From assembly GCA_035222895.1 (NCBI GenBank), contig JAVYIG010000067.1, positions 992,001 through 1,056,000 of the forward strand: 64,000 nt of DNA. Reading direction: 5' to 3'. The translations under genes were made by a program, and so were the position numbers. This document shows, one piece after another, positions 50,190 to 60,410 of this stretch. Source of the stretch: Strongylocentrotus droebachiensis (taxonomy: Eukaryota > Echinodermata > Echinoidea > Camarodonta > Strongylocentrotidae). The notes beneath the pieces are model-generated. The model was not told the origin of the DNA and searched no databases. It saw only the letters and a list, made by a program, of their open reading frames with translations. The stretch's first letter is position 1. Each line of letters opens with the position of its first letter.

Positions 50190-50975
50190 CTCTATATCAC
50201 AAATTCTCTCTAGGTTTTATTGCTGTCCGCCCCACTCGATCTTGTTACTCATTAGCAACAATAAAAAGAATAATGATAATACTAATGGTACTAGAAAAAA
50301 GAAGAAGAGGGAAACAAAACAATCAGTATAATTTTTATGTTAATTATGATTCAATAAATTGCTTTGCAAAGCAAAACTTAATTTCAATTCTTTGTTATGA
50401 CAATAATAATGTTTTTGTGATTATGTAAATTTGATTTGTAGTATTCTATCTTTGAATGTAACCATGTATATATAATCAATAAATCCTCTGATGAGGCAAA
50501 GACTGAAAAAAACAACTAATGGTACTAGTTAGGATAATGAGCTTAAATTTAATTTAATTTCGATTTGATTTAAAGAGGAAGTTCAGACGATTACTATATT
50601 TTGTCTATACATCAATATTATCAAATATATCACCCGTGTTTTAAAAGTATTGTAATGGAATTGTGATGCCTCACATTTTTATGATGAGGGAGTGATGTCT
50701 TCAATTTTGTTCAAGAATTGTTATCATCTAAATTTTTAGGCCAAACAAATGAAAAGGTTTAAATCAATTTAGAACTTCCCTCAAAATGAAAGGGCTTGAA
50801 AATATCTCTTTGTGGGAAAATAAAGACCGTTAGTTGTCGAATCGACTTTAGTGATTGCAATCACTAAAAAAAAAAGGTAAATATTCTGATTTCAAGACCC
50901 TTTTTTTAAACAAGAAGTAGGTTATTGATGTACACAAACGCTCATGTACCCTTTTACAGCTCGAGCAAATTCGAT
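50190..50975. other. Unassigned
   Basis: AT-rich, no feature supported. Confidence 0.4.
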
Positions 50976-51560
50976 ATAAGGTGCCTCACTGTCAAGGCGC
51001 CTAAATCTTTGGCCGACATTTTTTATTCTTAGCTGGTGGAATATTCTAAAAGAGGGTTTTTCAGCTTTCTAGTGGTATAGGTCAGTTGCCAGAGGACGAT
51101 GTCTGGACCCTTAACCCCTTAACTTTAATACCGGCTCTGTATTCTGAAAATGTTCGGTTATTCCGAACAATAGCTTCACATCCCTTTCAAGCAATTCAAA
51201 ATGAGGTGCCTCACTGTCAGGGCGCTTAAATCTTTGGCCGACATTTTATTATTCTTAGCTGATTATATATTCTGAAAGAGGGGATTTCCAGCTTTCTGGT
51301 GGAATAGGTCACCTGTCGGGGGAAGATATCTGGACTTTACTGTTTAACTTTTATATCGGCTCTGTATTCTGAAAATGTTTGGTTATTCCGAACAATAGCT
51401 TCATATCCCTTTCAAGCAATTCAAAATGAGGTGCCTTACAGTCAGGGCGCCTTAATCTTTGACCGACTTTTCTAAAAGAAGGGATTTTCAGCTTTCTGGT
51501 GGTAAAGGTCACCTGCCGGGGGAAGATGTCTGGACCTTACTGTTTAACTTTAACGTTGCT
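50976..51560 (+). repeat. Tandem repeat, ~224-bp unit, 2.6 copies, just upstream of the cyclophilin start
   Basis: 'gaggtgcctcactgtca' heads units at about 50979, 51203 and 51427; each continues 'gaccgac', 'cagctttct(a/g)gtgg' and 'ctctgtattctgaaaatgtt'. The array ends about 25 bp before the first candidate start codon, so it probably contains or abuts the promoter. Confidence 0.9.
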
Positions 51561-51586
51561 CAAAGTCAAACTCAAAGTCAAACCGC

Positions 51587-51725
51587 ATGATTTCGACAAG
51601 AACAGTGAAGGTGCTAGGAGTATTTACAGTTGCTGTAGATGTAGTCTTGTCTTTTTATTATTTTAATTGTTCTGCTCATGTCAACAGGTGCAGAAGGAGA
51701 CGCAGTTGCTTTCGTGACTCACAAG
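51587..51725 (+). CDS. PPIB: Cyclophilin exon 1, start uncertain
   Basis: The donor is AAG|GTAAGT at 51726. The frame that joins exon 2 reads [26 protein letters not shown] in pieces, a signal-peptide-like core, but it has a TAG upstream (about 51642) and its only ATG is 51678. Another ATG at 51587 (MISTRTVKVLGVFTVAV) is in a frame shifted by one base. Either translation starts at 51678 with no signal peptide, or a short unseen exon or a one-base error hides a longer N-terminus as in vertebrate PPIB. Confidence 0.6.
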
Positions 51726-54700
51726 GTAAGTTATGCGCGAACAAAAATCAGGGGCGTCAAATTACTCTGGAACCACGCATAGTGACATGTGTTTCACTTT
51801 CAATTCAAATTCAATTTCTTGCATCCGATGCGATGGCATTGGCGTTGCACGGACTGGCTTAAAGATACTATGTCCCTTATGCAGCCAACATCAAATTCTG
51901 TTCAACCTTGCAGGAATTATGAATATGTCATGTATGTCCTATCTGTGAAATTTAAACGTTAGTGTCCTAATATTCAAATTATGCAAGGAAACCCGTTTAC
52001 TTGCTAGACTTCACTGTCAGACACTATTAATTGACTGACCGGCTTTTTTCTTCTTTGGTAATAACATACATAAAATGAGCTGTAAAGGGTACATGAGCAT
52101 TTTTATACATGAATAACCCACTTCTTGGAATGGCCAAAATTAAACTGATTGGCCCGAATTCACAAAGCAAGGTTTGAGCTCAGACCGGGTTTGAGCTCAA
52201 ACCTCCTTTTGTTTCGCCAAACCTCCTTTTGTTATTTACAAACCAGGTTTGTAAATAACAAAAGAAGGTTTGGCGAAACAAAAGGAGGTTTGACCTCAAA
52301 CCTTGGTCTGAGCTCAAACCTTGCTTTGTGAATTCGGGCCATTGAGTCTTTGCGCAGTATAAAACGTACGAACATTATTTTCCCACTTAAAGACATTTTC
52401 AAGCCCCCCTTTTTTAAAGGAAGTTCTAAATTAGTATTATCTTTCAAATGCCGTAGAATTTAACCTTTTCATTTTTTGGCCTGCAAATGGGACATAGTAT
52501 CTTTAAAGATGAGACTGAACACCGTTCTAATTCTGTTGTTGTAAATATATGTAGGTTTTTTGGTGTGTTTTGTTTATTGTAGTTATGTTACCTATGGAAG
52601 ATAAAGTGAAAGAAACAGACATTAAGCAGGGCTCCCACTTAGCCTAGTTTGAGACTCGAGTTGTGGCGAGCTGGCGCGAGCTTATGGCAAGCCGTTTTAT
52701 CATTAAAACATATTTCTTGATCAATTCTTGATATCAAGAAATAATTTTACGTTGTAAAGCAATGGTAATTCTTGATATCAAGAATTGAAGTCGTGATATC
52801 AAGAATTAAATTCTCGATATCAAGAAATATGTTTTAATGATAAAACGGCTTGCCATAAGCTCGCGCCAGCTGGCCACAACTCGAGGCTCCAAAGTGGGAG
52901 CCCTGCTTTAGGGTTGGCGGGTTTATTAGGGACTTTTAGATTTGCACAACGACAACGTGGATTGCTACGATCGACGTCCTTTTAATGCACTGCCTTGAAT
53001 GGACGTCACACGTATCAGTCCACGCAAATCTAATAGTACCTATTGTTGAATGATTAGTTCCGCTTGCATTTCCATAACGTGATTTAAAAAGTTCGTTTTC
53101 ACTGGCTGCCTGCCGTAGCAACAAGCATAATTGACAAAAGACTTAACTCCGTTTCATCGACAATGAGCCATGCATGAAGTCTTTCGTCTATGTCTGATCG
53201 TCAACGAAACGGAGTTAAGTCTTTTGTCAATTCCGTTTGTTGCTACGGCAGGCAGCCAGTGAAAATGAATTCGTTTAATCAAATTATGTAAATGCAAGCA
53301 TCACTTTAAACAAACAGAACTTTGTTATTCCTGGCTCATTTTTCCTGATTGAGGTGTCATATGAAAGAGCAGAAACTGAACTTTCTAGAAATGTGAATTT
53401 TTCTGCCCGCCAAATGACATTTTGGTTTCCTTCCTTTAAATTGCTTTTAATCACTCATGCGTGACATATGCATCATATGGGAATCTAAGCTTTAAAAATA
53501 TGTGTCATTTATTCATTATAATTGTGATTAAGTTATGATAAAACATCGATAATTCTCGGTTTCATTTTTTTGGGGTCGCACTGTATATATAGGCGTGAAG
53601 AAAATGGTCTCGGAACGTGAGACGTAGCTGTACTTTACAATTTTATTACGAGCTTTCGGCTTGTGAGGCCTTCTTATACAATTGTAAAGTACAGCTACGT
53701 CTCACGTTCCTAGACTATTTTCTTCACGCCTATATATATATATATAAATATATATAGGAATCACTCACAATATTTGTTCCAATTGCAGGTCTTCTTTGAT
53801 ATTACAATTGGAGATGAGAAAATTGGCAGGATTGTGATCGGTGTCTTTGGACAAACTGTTCCTAAAACAGCATCGAACTTTGTCCAATTGTCCACTGGTG
53901 AGGTAAGCAAGGAATAGTACCCGTTTTTATATTTGTCACCAATCATTGCTTTGAGAAGGCTGGTTTCTTGCCAGGGCTTAAATATAGAGTCAAGTTCTGG
54001 TCATGTGATTGCATTGTGAAAAAAAACTGTCTGGAGGCGATTGGTAAATGTTCATGTAGCTCATATGTATTTATATGCACTCTGAGGCTTTGGAATCCTC
54101 AAAAGTCAAAACGATAAGAAATTGACTAGGTCTTGCTCACAGTCACATGTTCTGTACTAACAAATGTGTCTGGGACTACATTGCATGTGGCATGAAAGTT
54201 TGCCCCAAACACTTTGCAGTTATTAAAGTTTTGTAAGATATTTTTCCACACTAATATGAAGAAAAAAACTGAAATGAAATAGCTTACAAATCAATTTTCA
54301 CCTTTCCCAGAACTCGAACCTTCTCTTTGACAATCTGGTACAAATACCATGTCTGAGCCTCTGAGGGGATATCAGTAAAAACAAAAATAAAGAACGAGGG
54401 CACATTTTCTCCCAGAAAGGGTAATGTTTCACAGTTGTCCCATGGGATTCATCATGGCCATATCTTACTTAAAGGTAATACAAAGTTTTGGTATGGGGTC
54501 ATGAATTTGGTACAAATGAACATATTGGAAGCATATGCGACCCTACAATATTCAGTGATCGTTGTCGCGGTCGAAATCGATTCTAAAGTTATGAAATCAT
54601 AAATAATAAACTCTTTATGTTGAATAGCTCCCGCTCAAAGTCAAGATATTAATTAAGCTATAAAGCAATGTTTCTTGACTAAAATCGACCGATTAACTAT

Positions 54701-57700
54701 TCCCGTTTGGAAATTAAATATCACAACTACATATTCTGAAATGTTCATGGTCGCAGCTACCATTGTACGGCCGTACGGCGCTATTTGAAATTCATCAGAA
54801 TTTACCGGGAGCACCGGTAAATTTTTATATTCAATTTTTCTCGAAAGCAGAAGTGTTTTAGGAGCTACATTTTCTAGTTCTTATATTACATCCACAGGGG
54901 CATCCAAATATATCAAAATTGGAAAGAATCACCACCATCCAATTTTCAAAAATTCCCAAAACTTTGTGGAGAAGCCTTTGAGGAGGAATAATTGCTCAGT
55001 GGATAGAGGGGTGACCTTAGAACCAGTAGGTTCCTGGTTCTACGCTGAGTTGTGATATGTGCTGTTCTATTTTTTGTTTGTTTACAGCTAGTATAGATAT
55101 ATTGACTGCTATGAGAGGCATCGCTGTTTCTATAGGCTCAAGGGGACGTTACACCCTGCTATAACACCGAGGAGGAGATGGGTGGAGGATGCGATGACCT
55201 GAACATTAATGATTTCTCATTGGAAATCCATCTGTTTGAGAATATATTAGAAATTATTATCAAACAAAATCATGTTTTTCTGTGTGTTTACGGAAAGGGT
55301 TTGGATACAAAGGAAGCAAGTTTCATTTAGTGATCTCATTTCTCATTGGAAATCCATCTTTTTGAGAATATATTTGAAATTTAATCAAACAAAATCATGT
55401 TTTTCTGTGCGTTTACAGAAAGGGTTTGGATACAAAGGAAGCAAGTTTCATCGAGTGATCAAGGATTTCATGATCCAGGGAGGTGACTTCACTAAGGGAG
55501 ATGGCACAGGAGGTAAGCAATTTCATTATGTGAACATGTATAGTTATTAAGGGAAAAAAAGATGGTATTTTGGATATTGTGATAAAGCTACCGGGGTGAG
55601 GAGTGGTAGGGGGTAGGAGGTAGGGGACACATATCCTGGGACATACTGTCAGATCACCACGAAACCGCCGGTAGCATCTAGGGGCAAATTTTGGCAAAAT
55701 AGCCCGGGCTATTTTTAAACTGCATAGCCGGGGGGGGGGGAGGGGTAATTTATGCAATTAAGGTCATAAAAGTCACATTTTTACCCATAAATCATATATT
55801 CTTTATATTTTAACATTCATTTTCACGACATATATCCATTTGGAATTTAAAAAAATACAACAACAAAAATTTGAAAGAGCCAGGTTATTCATTATGTTAT
55901 CTATTGTTTTGATAATATCTTATTTATTTCAATGTTTTTTTAACTTATGTATTTTATTGTTTTTGTTGTTTTATTTCATTTCTAACTATAACTATTTTGG
56001 CCCTCAAAACAAACACCTTAATTATAAACAAGACCAAACAACCAATGTTTTATCTCTTTTTTTTGGAAAAATTATATTTCCATATGTTTTGTAGACAAAT
56101 CACGAAATGAGCGATTTTCGGGCTGACATGCAAAGACAAAAGGTTACATGACTTTGTAACGGTAGGTCCGACTTTCGAAAAAAATTGCTTCAAAAGATGC
56201 GCAAGACCCGAAAGAAAAAAGTCATAAAATTTAGCGCAAGATTTTGTTTGCGTTGAAAAAAAAATTGTCGCGAAAACTGTAGAGGGAGGGGGGGGCTTCT
56301 AAACCCCCTTGCTATATAGGGTTAAGGCCGGTTTACATGGTAAACTGCCTTTTAAACAAAATTGCAGAATCTGAATTAAAAAAAAAGATACTTTCAAAGG
56401 AAATGCCAAGTGCGAATGCAAACAAATGAACCACATGCAGCATAGGCCCCAATTAAAGCACACCCACCTATCGGCCTCGTGTCATAGTTGCAGAACTATG
56501 ACACACACCGTTCTCGTTTCAATTTATTTATCTTGTCATTTGTGAACAAGGATGTATCAAAAGGAATTATTGTGTTATATTTTTCATTCAGGTAAGAGCA
56601 TCTACGGTGCCAAATTCGCTGACGAGAACTTCGAGCTGAGCCACTACGGTGCCGGATGGCTGAGCATGGCCAACGCAGGCAAGGACACCAACGGATCCCA
56701 GTTCAACCTTATAACCGTCAAGACAACCTGGCTCGATGGCAGGCATGTGGTCTTTGGTAAAGTTTTAGAAGGAATGGTGAGTGTTTAACCCTACATTCAG
56801 GGGTGTCGATTTGTATCCGTAGTTGGGGGATGATAGGTGCCAAAATATTTTCGGCAATGGATCAAAGTAACCAAGAGGTAGAAGCGTGTGGCAGGTTGCA
56901 CCCCCTCCCTTCCAAGTTATTAACTTTTTTCAAGTCACCCTCAATAAAGATAACATTTCAGAGAATATAAGAATTAATAACATGCTAAATGTTAGTCCTG
57001 ACTCTTGCCTGCAGTGTATATAGGCTTACCCGCCATAAACTTAACTAGTAACGTAATCACTAAGAAAACAATAACGTACACTTAGTATCCAATGATTTTG
57101 CAGAGTAGTGTTTGCGTTACTAAACATCTCTTAAATTTGCCCTTTTTTTCTCATCAAGGAAATCTCTTCAAAGTCTTGAACCATTTGTGACACATGTTAC
57201 ATTTTATATCAGTAACAGAACTGAAGAACCACATTGTTTTTTGACATGCAGGAATTTGAGGGTACATGTACCATCTATTTTGACTGATTAAAAAAAAATG
57301 GCAGCAAAACTGATCATGAAGATGTCGACATTCTTTTCAAAAGAGGACAACTAATGGAATTTCAAGAAGAATGTGCTGTTTGACTCATTTCGATTTCCAT
57401 ATTATTAAAATCATATGAAAACAGTAAACAACCAACTCATATGTTTCATGCAATATCTCTTTCAAGGTTATTTCTTAAAATAGTAATCTGATGATAAGCA
57501 CTGATTAAGGTATGCTGACGTCAGTCAACGAAGGGAACGAAAATCATATTTGTGTATACAATGTGGAACATGGAGTATTAAACTTTTTTTGGTATAAGAC
57601 TCAGTAGGAAACTATTGTAAATGAGTGACAGTAACAGTTCAATCAAAAATTCTTTAAAATCCTAAAGGTAAAGACTGATACTAAAAAATTTCACAGGTAC

Positions 57701-57868
57701 TTGTTAATTTTATTTTGTTTTATTAAATTTGTGCAGGATGTCGTGAGAAAGATTGAAAATACGAAGACGGGGAATGATGACAAACCTGTAAAAGACTGCG
57801 TCATCGCTGACTGCGGCACTATTGATATTGAGAAGCCTTTCGCCGTCGACAAGGAAGCAGCCATGTAA
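51678..57868 (+). CDS. PPIB: Cyclophilin (peptidyl-prolyl isomerase), PPIB-like, five exons
   Basis: Exons 51678(or earlier)-51725, 53789-53902, 55419-55512, 56592-56776 and 57737-57868 join in phase to about 190 residues, of the cyclophilin length. Family: cis-trans isomerisation of Xaa-Pro bonds. With M1 at 51678: catalytic Arg at 66 (FHRVIKDFM), F71, M72, Q74, A112-N113 (SMANAG), Q122-F123, W132, H137 present. The position equal to CypA Phe113 is Asn (residue 124). PPIB-like marks are [20 protein letters not shown], and the end [11 protein letters not shown]. Hydrophobic residues just before residue 1 suggest an ER signal peptide, but its frame is unclear (see exon 1). CypB localisation is therefore inferred. 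Confidence 0.92.
51726..52150. other. Cyclophilin intron 1, proximal part, unassigned
   Basis: No feature supported before the first foldback. Confidence 0.4.
52151..52340. mobile_element. Foldback MITE, family E, copy 1
   Basis: Ends GGCCCGAATTCACAAAGC and perfect inverse; nearly the entire 190 bp is a hairpin, with att on each side as possible duplication. Same as 62468-62634. Confidence 0.92.
52341..52625. other. Short gap between foldbacks
   Basis: No feature. Confidence 0.4.
52626..52906. mobile_element. Foldback element, ends gcagggctcccactt
   Basis: Arms about 100 bp each, including 'gagcttatggcaagccgtttt' type sequence and its inverse. The loop is made of repeated 'cttgatatcaag' palindromes. 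Confidence 0.9.
53092..53272. mobile_element. Foldback element, 65-bp arms
   Basis: 'actggctgcctgccgtagca' and 'aaagacttaactccgtttc' pair with their inverse at 53206-53272. Confidence 0.9.
53583..53745. mobile_element. Foldback element next to cyclophilin exon 2
   Basis: Arms 'ataggcgtgaagaaaatggt' and 'gaacgtgagacgtagctgta' with their inverse; followed by (ta)n. Lies about 40 bp from the exon 2 acceptor. Confidence 0.9.
53789..53902 (+). CDS. PPIB: Cyclophilin exon 2
   Basis: 38 codons, [21 protein letters not shown]...[14 protein letters not shown]. Acceptor CCAATTGCAG, donor GAG|GTAAGC. A foldback ends about 40 bp upstream of the acceptor. Confidence 0.96.
53978..54329 (+). mobile_element. 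TTAA MITE, family B, copy 4
   Basis: 'gagtcaagttctggtcatgtg' and 'attgcattgtgaaa' at left, 'cccagaactcgaacctt' at right. Right TTAA decayed. Confidence 0.8.
54469..54967 (+). mobile_element. TTAA MITE, family A, copy 3 (right end lost)
   Basis: Same element as 11609-12118, in the same orientation, high similarity. It stops at 'aaaactttgt' and lacks the last ~12 bp with TTAA. Confidence 0.9.
54985..55065 (+). repeat. tRNA-like SINE head (weak)
   Basis: 'ttgctcagtggatag' resembles an A box and 'ggttcctggttctacgc' a B box, about 40 bp apart. Fold not checked. Confidence 0.4.
55211..55337 (+). pseudogene. Tandem copy of intron end and first third of cyclophilin exon 3
   Basis: 125-bp unit repeated at 55338-55462. 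The upstream copy carries 'aaagggtttggatacaaagg' (from 55294) but its acceptor reads TTTACGG rather than TTTACAG, so it should not splice; the exon text ends in 'catttagtgatc'. Confidence 0.93.
55419..55512 (+). CDS. PPIB: Cyclophilin exon 3 (catalytic Arg)
   Basis: 94 nt, [19 protein letters not shown] then [12 protein letters not shown]. Acceptor GTTTACAG, donor GAG|GTAAGC. Its first third is duplicated just upstream. Confidence 0.97.
55513..56591. other. Cyclophilin intron 3, unassigned
   Basis: Short G-runs at 55729-55740 and 56285-56293. No element recognised. Confidence 0.4.
56592..56776 (+). CDS. PPIB: Cyclophilin exon 4
   Basis: 185 nt, [20 protein letters not shown]...[38 protein letters not shown] (read in parts). 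Acceptor TTCATTCAG, donor ATG|GTGAGT. Carries the unusual QFN in place of QFF. Confidence 0.97.
56777..57736. other. Cyclophilin intron 4, unassigned
   Basis: Near 57665 'aaaggtaaagactgatac' resembles one end of family B, without a partner. Confidence 0.4.
57737..57868 (+). CDS. PPIB: Cyclophilin exon 5 with stop
   Basis: [20 protein letters not shown]...[21 protein letters not shown] then TAA. Acceptor TTGTGCAG. The final ~73 nt plus stop are repeated 144 bp downstream. Confidence 0.97.
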   Translation, partial: DVVRKIENTKTGNDDKPVKDCVIADCGTIDIEKPFAVDKEAAM

Positions 57869-57939
57869 ACTGCCTCCATTCCTTACTGCCTCCCGTTCTA
57901 CCTAGATATACACATTTACAGCAACAACAAAAACACTTT

Positions 57940-58083
57940 CTGCGTCATCGCAGACAGCGGCACTATTGATACTGAGAAGCCTTTCGCCGTCGACAAGGAA
58001 GCAGCCATGTAAACTGCCTCCATTCCTTACTGCCTCCCGTTCTACCTAGATATACAAATTTACAGCAACAACAAAAACACTTT
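57940..58083 (+). pseudogene. Tandem copy of the cyclophilin last-exon end, in the 3' UTR
   Basis: Second unit of a 144-bp duplication (57796-57939 and 57940-58083). It keeps the frame and stop; changes include gactgc to gacagc (Cys to Ser) and att to act (Ile to Thr). It follows the real TAA and has no acceptor, so it should be untranslated. Confidence 0.93.
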
Positions 58084-58190
58084 CTTTCAGGAAATAGATG
58101 CATAGCTTGTCTAGTCTTTCAAATTTACATGCAGTTTATTCAATATTTCATCAATTATAATCATAATGATGGCCGTGGTTCAGCCTAGAA

Positions 58191-58240
58191 ATTAAAGTGT
58201 ATGACCTCGATCCCTGATTGTTTGACCTTGGTTTTTTTTG
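58191..58240 (+). terminator. Probable cyclophilin polyadenylation region
   Basis: attaaa at 58191-58196 followed by a GT/T-rich tract. A second candidate is aataaa at 59276-59281, which would give a longer 3' UTR. Confidence 0.5.
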
Positions 58241-59360
58241 TGAATATAATTTCAAACTTGTCCATATCTGATTCTGAGGAATACATCTGTTCTAGTCAGT
58301 GTGTTATTGTTCTCACATATTCTTAAAAAGTATAGATGGAAAGTCATCTAGATTCCTTTGAACTGTCAGGTAGCTAATAGTTATTGCACTGCTTTATCCT
58401 CTCACATGGTATTAACAACTATTTTGCACGCAGAAAGAACGTTAAAAAATGATCATGCATTTGCATGTAAGTGTATCATTAGAATTATTCATATTGTTTT
58501 ATTACATCTTGTGAAATAGTATGCATTCAAGCTTTTGGAACTTTTTGTGTGTATTTGTATTAAAGAAACTGTTTGGAACTTGTTATGCACATGACGCCTT
58601 GTCGAATACTCGAATACTCTTTTATTTTTGTTTAACCTTTTATACAGTAATACAGATAATTATCTGCAAGCCAACCAATTTTGTTTTTAATCATGACAAC
58701 CACAACCTTTCTAAAGCTGATCAAATATGGAACACGCACGGCCAGGCACTAGTGTAGGAAATTGTTAAATGTTAATCAGTTATATGACATAATAACTTGT
58801 CTGTTGCCTTACGAAAAAGTATATATTTTAGTCAAGCCTGAATTGAGTGGCAAAACAATTATTACGTTAAAAAGGGGAAGAAAAAAATTGATGACATTCC
58901 AAATTCCCCAATAACCAATACGATTGGAGAGTGAGTTCTCGTTTTTGTTCTTCTTCAAAACTTACTCAATACAAAAAAGTATTAATAACTTCAGACTCTC
59001 ACGAAACGCAAGTAGGTGTCTCGATCAGGCCCATGCAGGCCTGGGGTGTCTTTCCATTTTCATGTTGTTGCTCTTTGCACGCTATTTTGTATGAGAGGGT
59101 GGACTCTGCCTATACAACTTTAATCGTATAAAAAATACAAGTTGCCTTTTTAGCATGTTTGTTCCAAATAACCTGCTACGTATAATTTTGTAAAAGTGAT
59201 ATAGTATAAAACAACCAGTCTTTTCACTCTGGTTCTGAAGGGTATGAAACACAACTTGTAATCATATTACAGGTCAATAAAGTCTACTATTTGAAACTTA
59301 ACTACCGAGCCCGACATCTTTATTGACATCTTTATTATATGACTTGTTATGCCTATATGC
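58241..59360. other. Downstream of the cyclophilin, unassigned
   Basis: May be an extended 3' UTR up to aataaa at 59276. No other feature. Confidence 0.4.
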
Positions 59361-59364
59361 TACA

Positions 59365-59840
59365 AAGTAGCCGGAGGCATGTTTTCGGGTTGTCCGTCCG
59401 TCCGTCCGTACGTCCCGTTCTCGTGATCGCGTTATCTCAAGAATTATTGATGGATTCTCGCCAAACTCGGGTCATGTATGTACCTTGCAGAGCCATTGAA
59501 CTGATTAGATTTTGGGGTCATGAGGTCCAAGGTCAATGGTCACAGGGCTCATTATGTATGCAAAAATAGCTCGTGATCGCGTTATCTCAAGAACCCATTG
59601 ATGGATTCCCACCAAACTTGGGTCATGTATGTATCTTGCAGAGCCAATGAACTGATTAGATTTTAGGGTCATGAGGTCAAAGATCAAAGGGTCATAAATG
59701 TATATGAAAAATAACTTGTTAACCTGTTAATGGATTAAAATCAAACTTGAATTTTAAAAATTGCTTCTGTTACGGTTTGTTAAATCGCTCCATGGCGGAG
59801 GCATCATTTTCGACTGCGCGCAGTCGAACATCCATCTATA
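59365..59840 (+). repeat. Dispersed repeat with internal ~150-bp duplication
   Basis: 'ccgtccgtccgtccg' (59397), 'tcgtgatcgcgttatctcaa' twice (59421 and 59571), 'aactgattagatttt' twice, and end 'gcggaggcatcattttcgac'. Related to 17224-17530. Confidence 0.85.
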
Positions 59841-59867
59841 GTTTTCACACATAAAATATTTAGGCTG

Positions 59868-59935
59868 ATCGTATTAAAAATGGTTATTGATCGTATTAAA
59901 AATGGTTATTGATCGTATTAAAAATGGTTATTGAT
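59868..59935 (+). repeat. 22-bp tandem repeat, 3 copies
   Basis: Three consecutive copies of 'gatcgtattaaaaatggtta'+tt. Confidence 0.95.
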
Positions 59936-60410
59936 TTACAGTATCTGGGCATGATCTCAGATACATAACTATTTGATATGATCGCCGAGGAATAATGAAC
60001 TCTTAGTCTCTTACGGCTCCTGCAAGAGCCAGCGGATGCTGATAAGGATTCACAAAACTCGGTGTTTAGGTCGGGTTTTGAGGGAGTTAGCGTACATGAC
60101 CATGGTGACACCCACAGAAACTAACCTTATTCATTACCGAACAAAACATGAAGAAGGATCCCCTCGACACCATAGGTGTAAATATACATTTTCTTTCGGA
60201 ATTTAGAAACATTAGCCATTATAATGCTCTGTATGGACTTCCAAATCTCAGAATGTTCTTCTGGCGGAAGTAAAAGTCTGGTGAAAGCCCTCCCCTTATA
60301 ACGTTCTGAACAAGATGTAGGTGTTATGTTTCGATATGCCACATGCGTAGGATATGGTTTTGCGCCCCTCTCCCCCCCCCCCCGAGACCAAGCGCCAGAT
60401 GCGCCACTGG
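59936..60410. other. Unassigned
   Basis: No gene or element supported. Confidence 0.4.
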
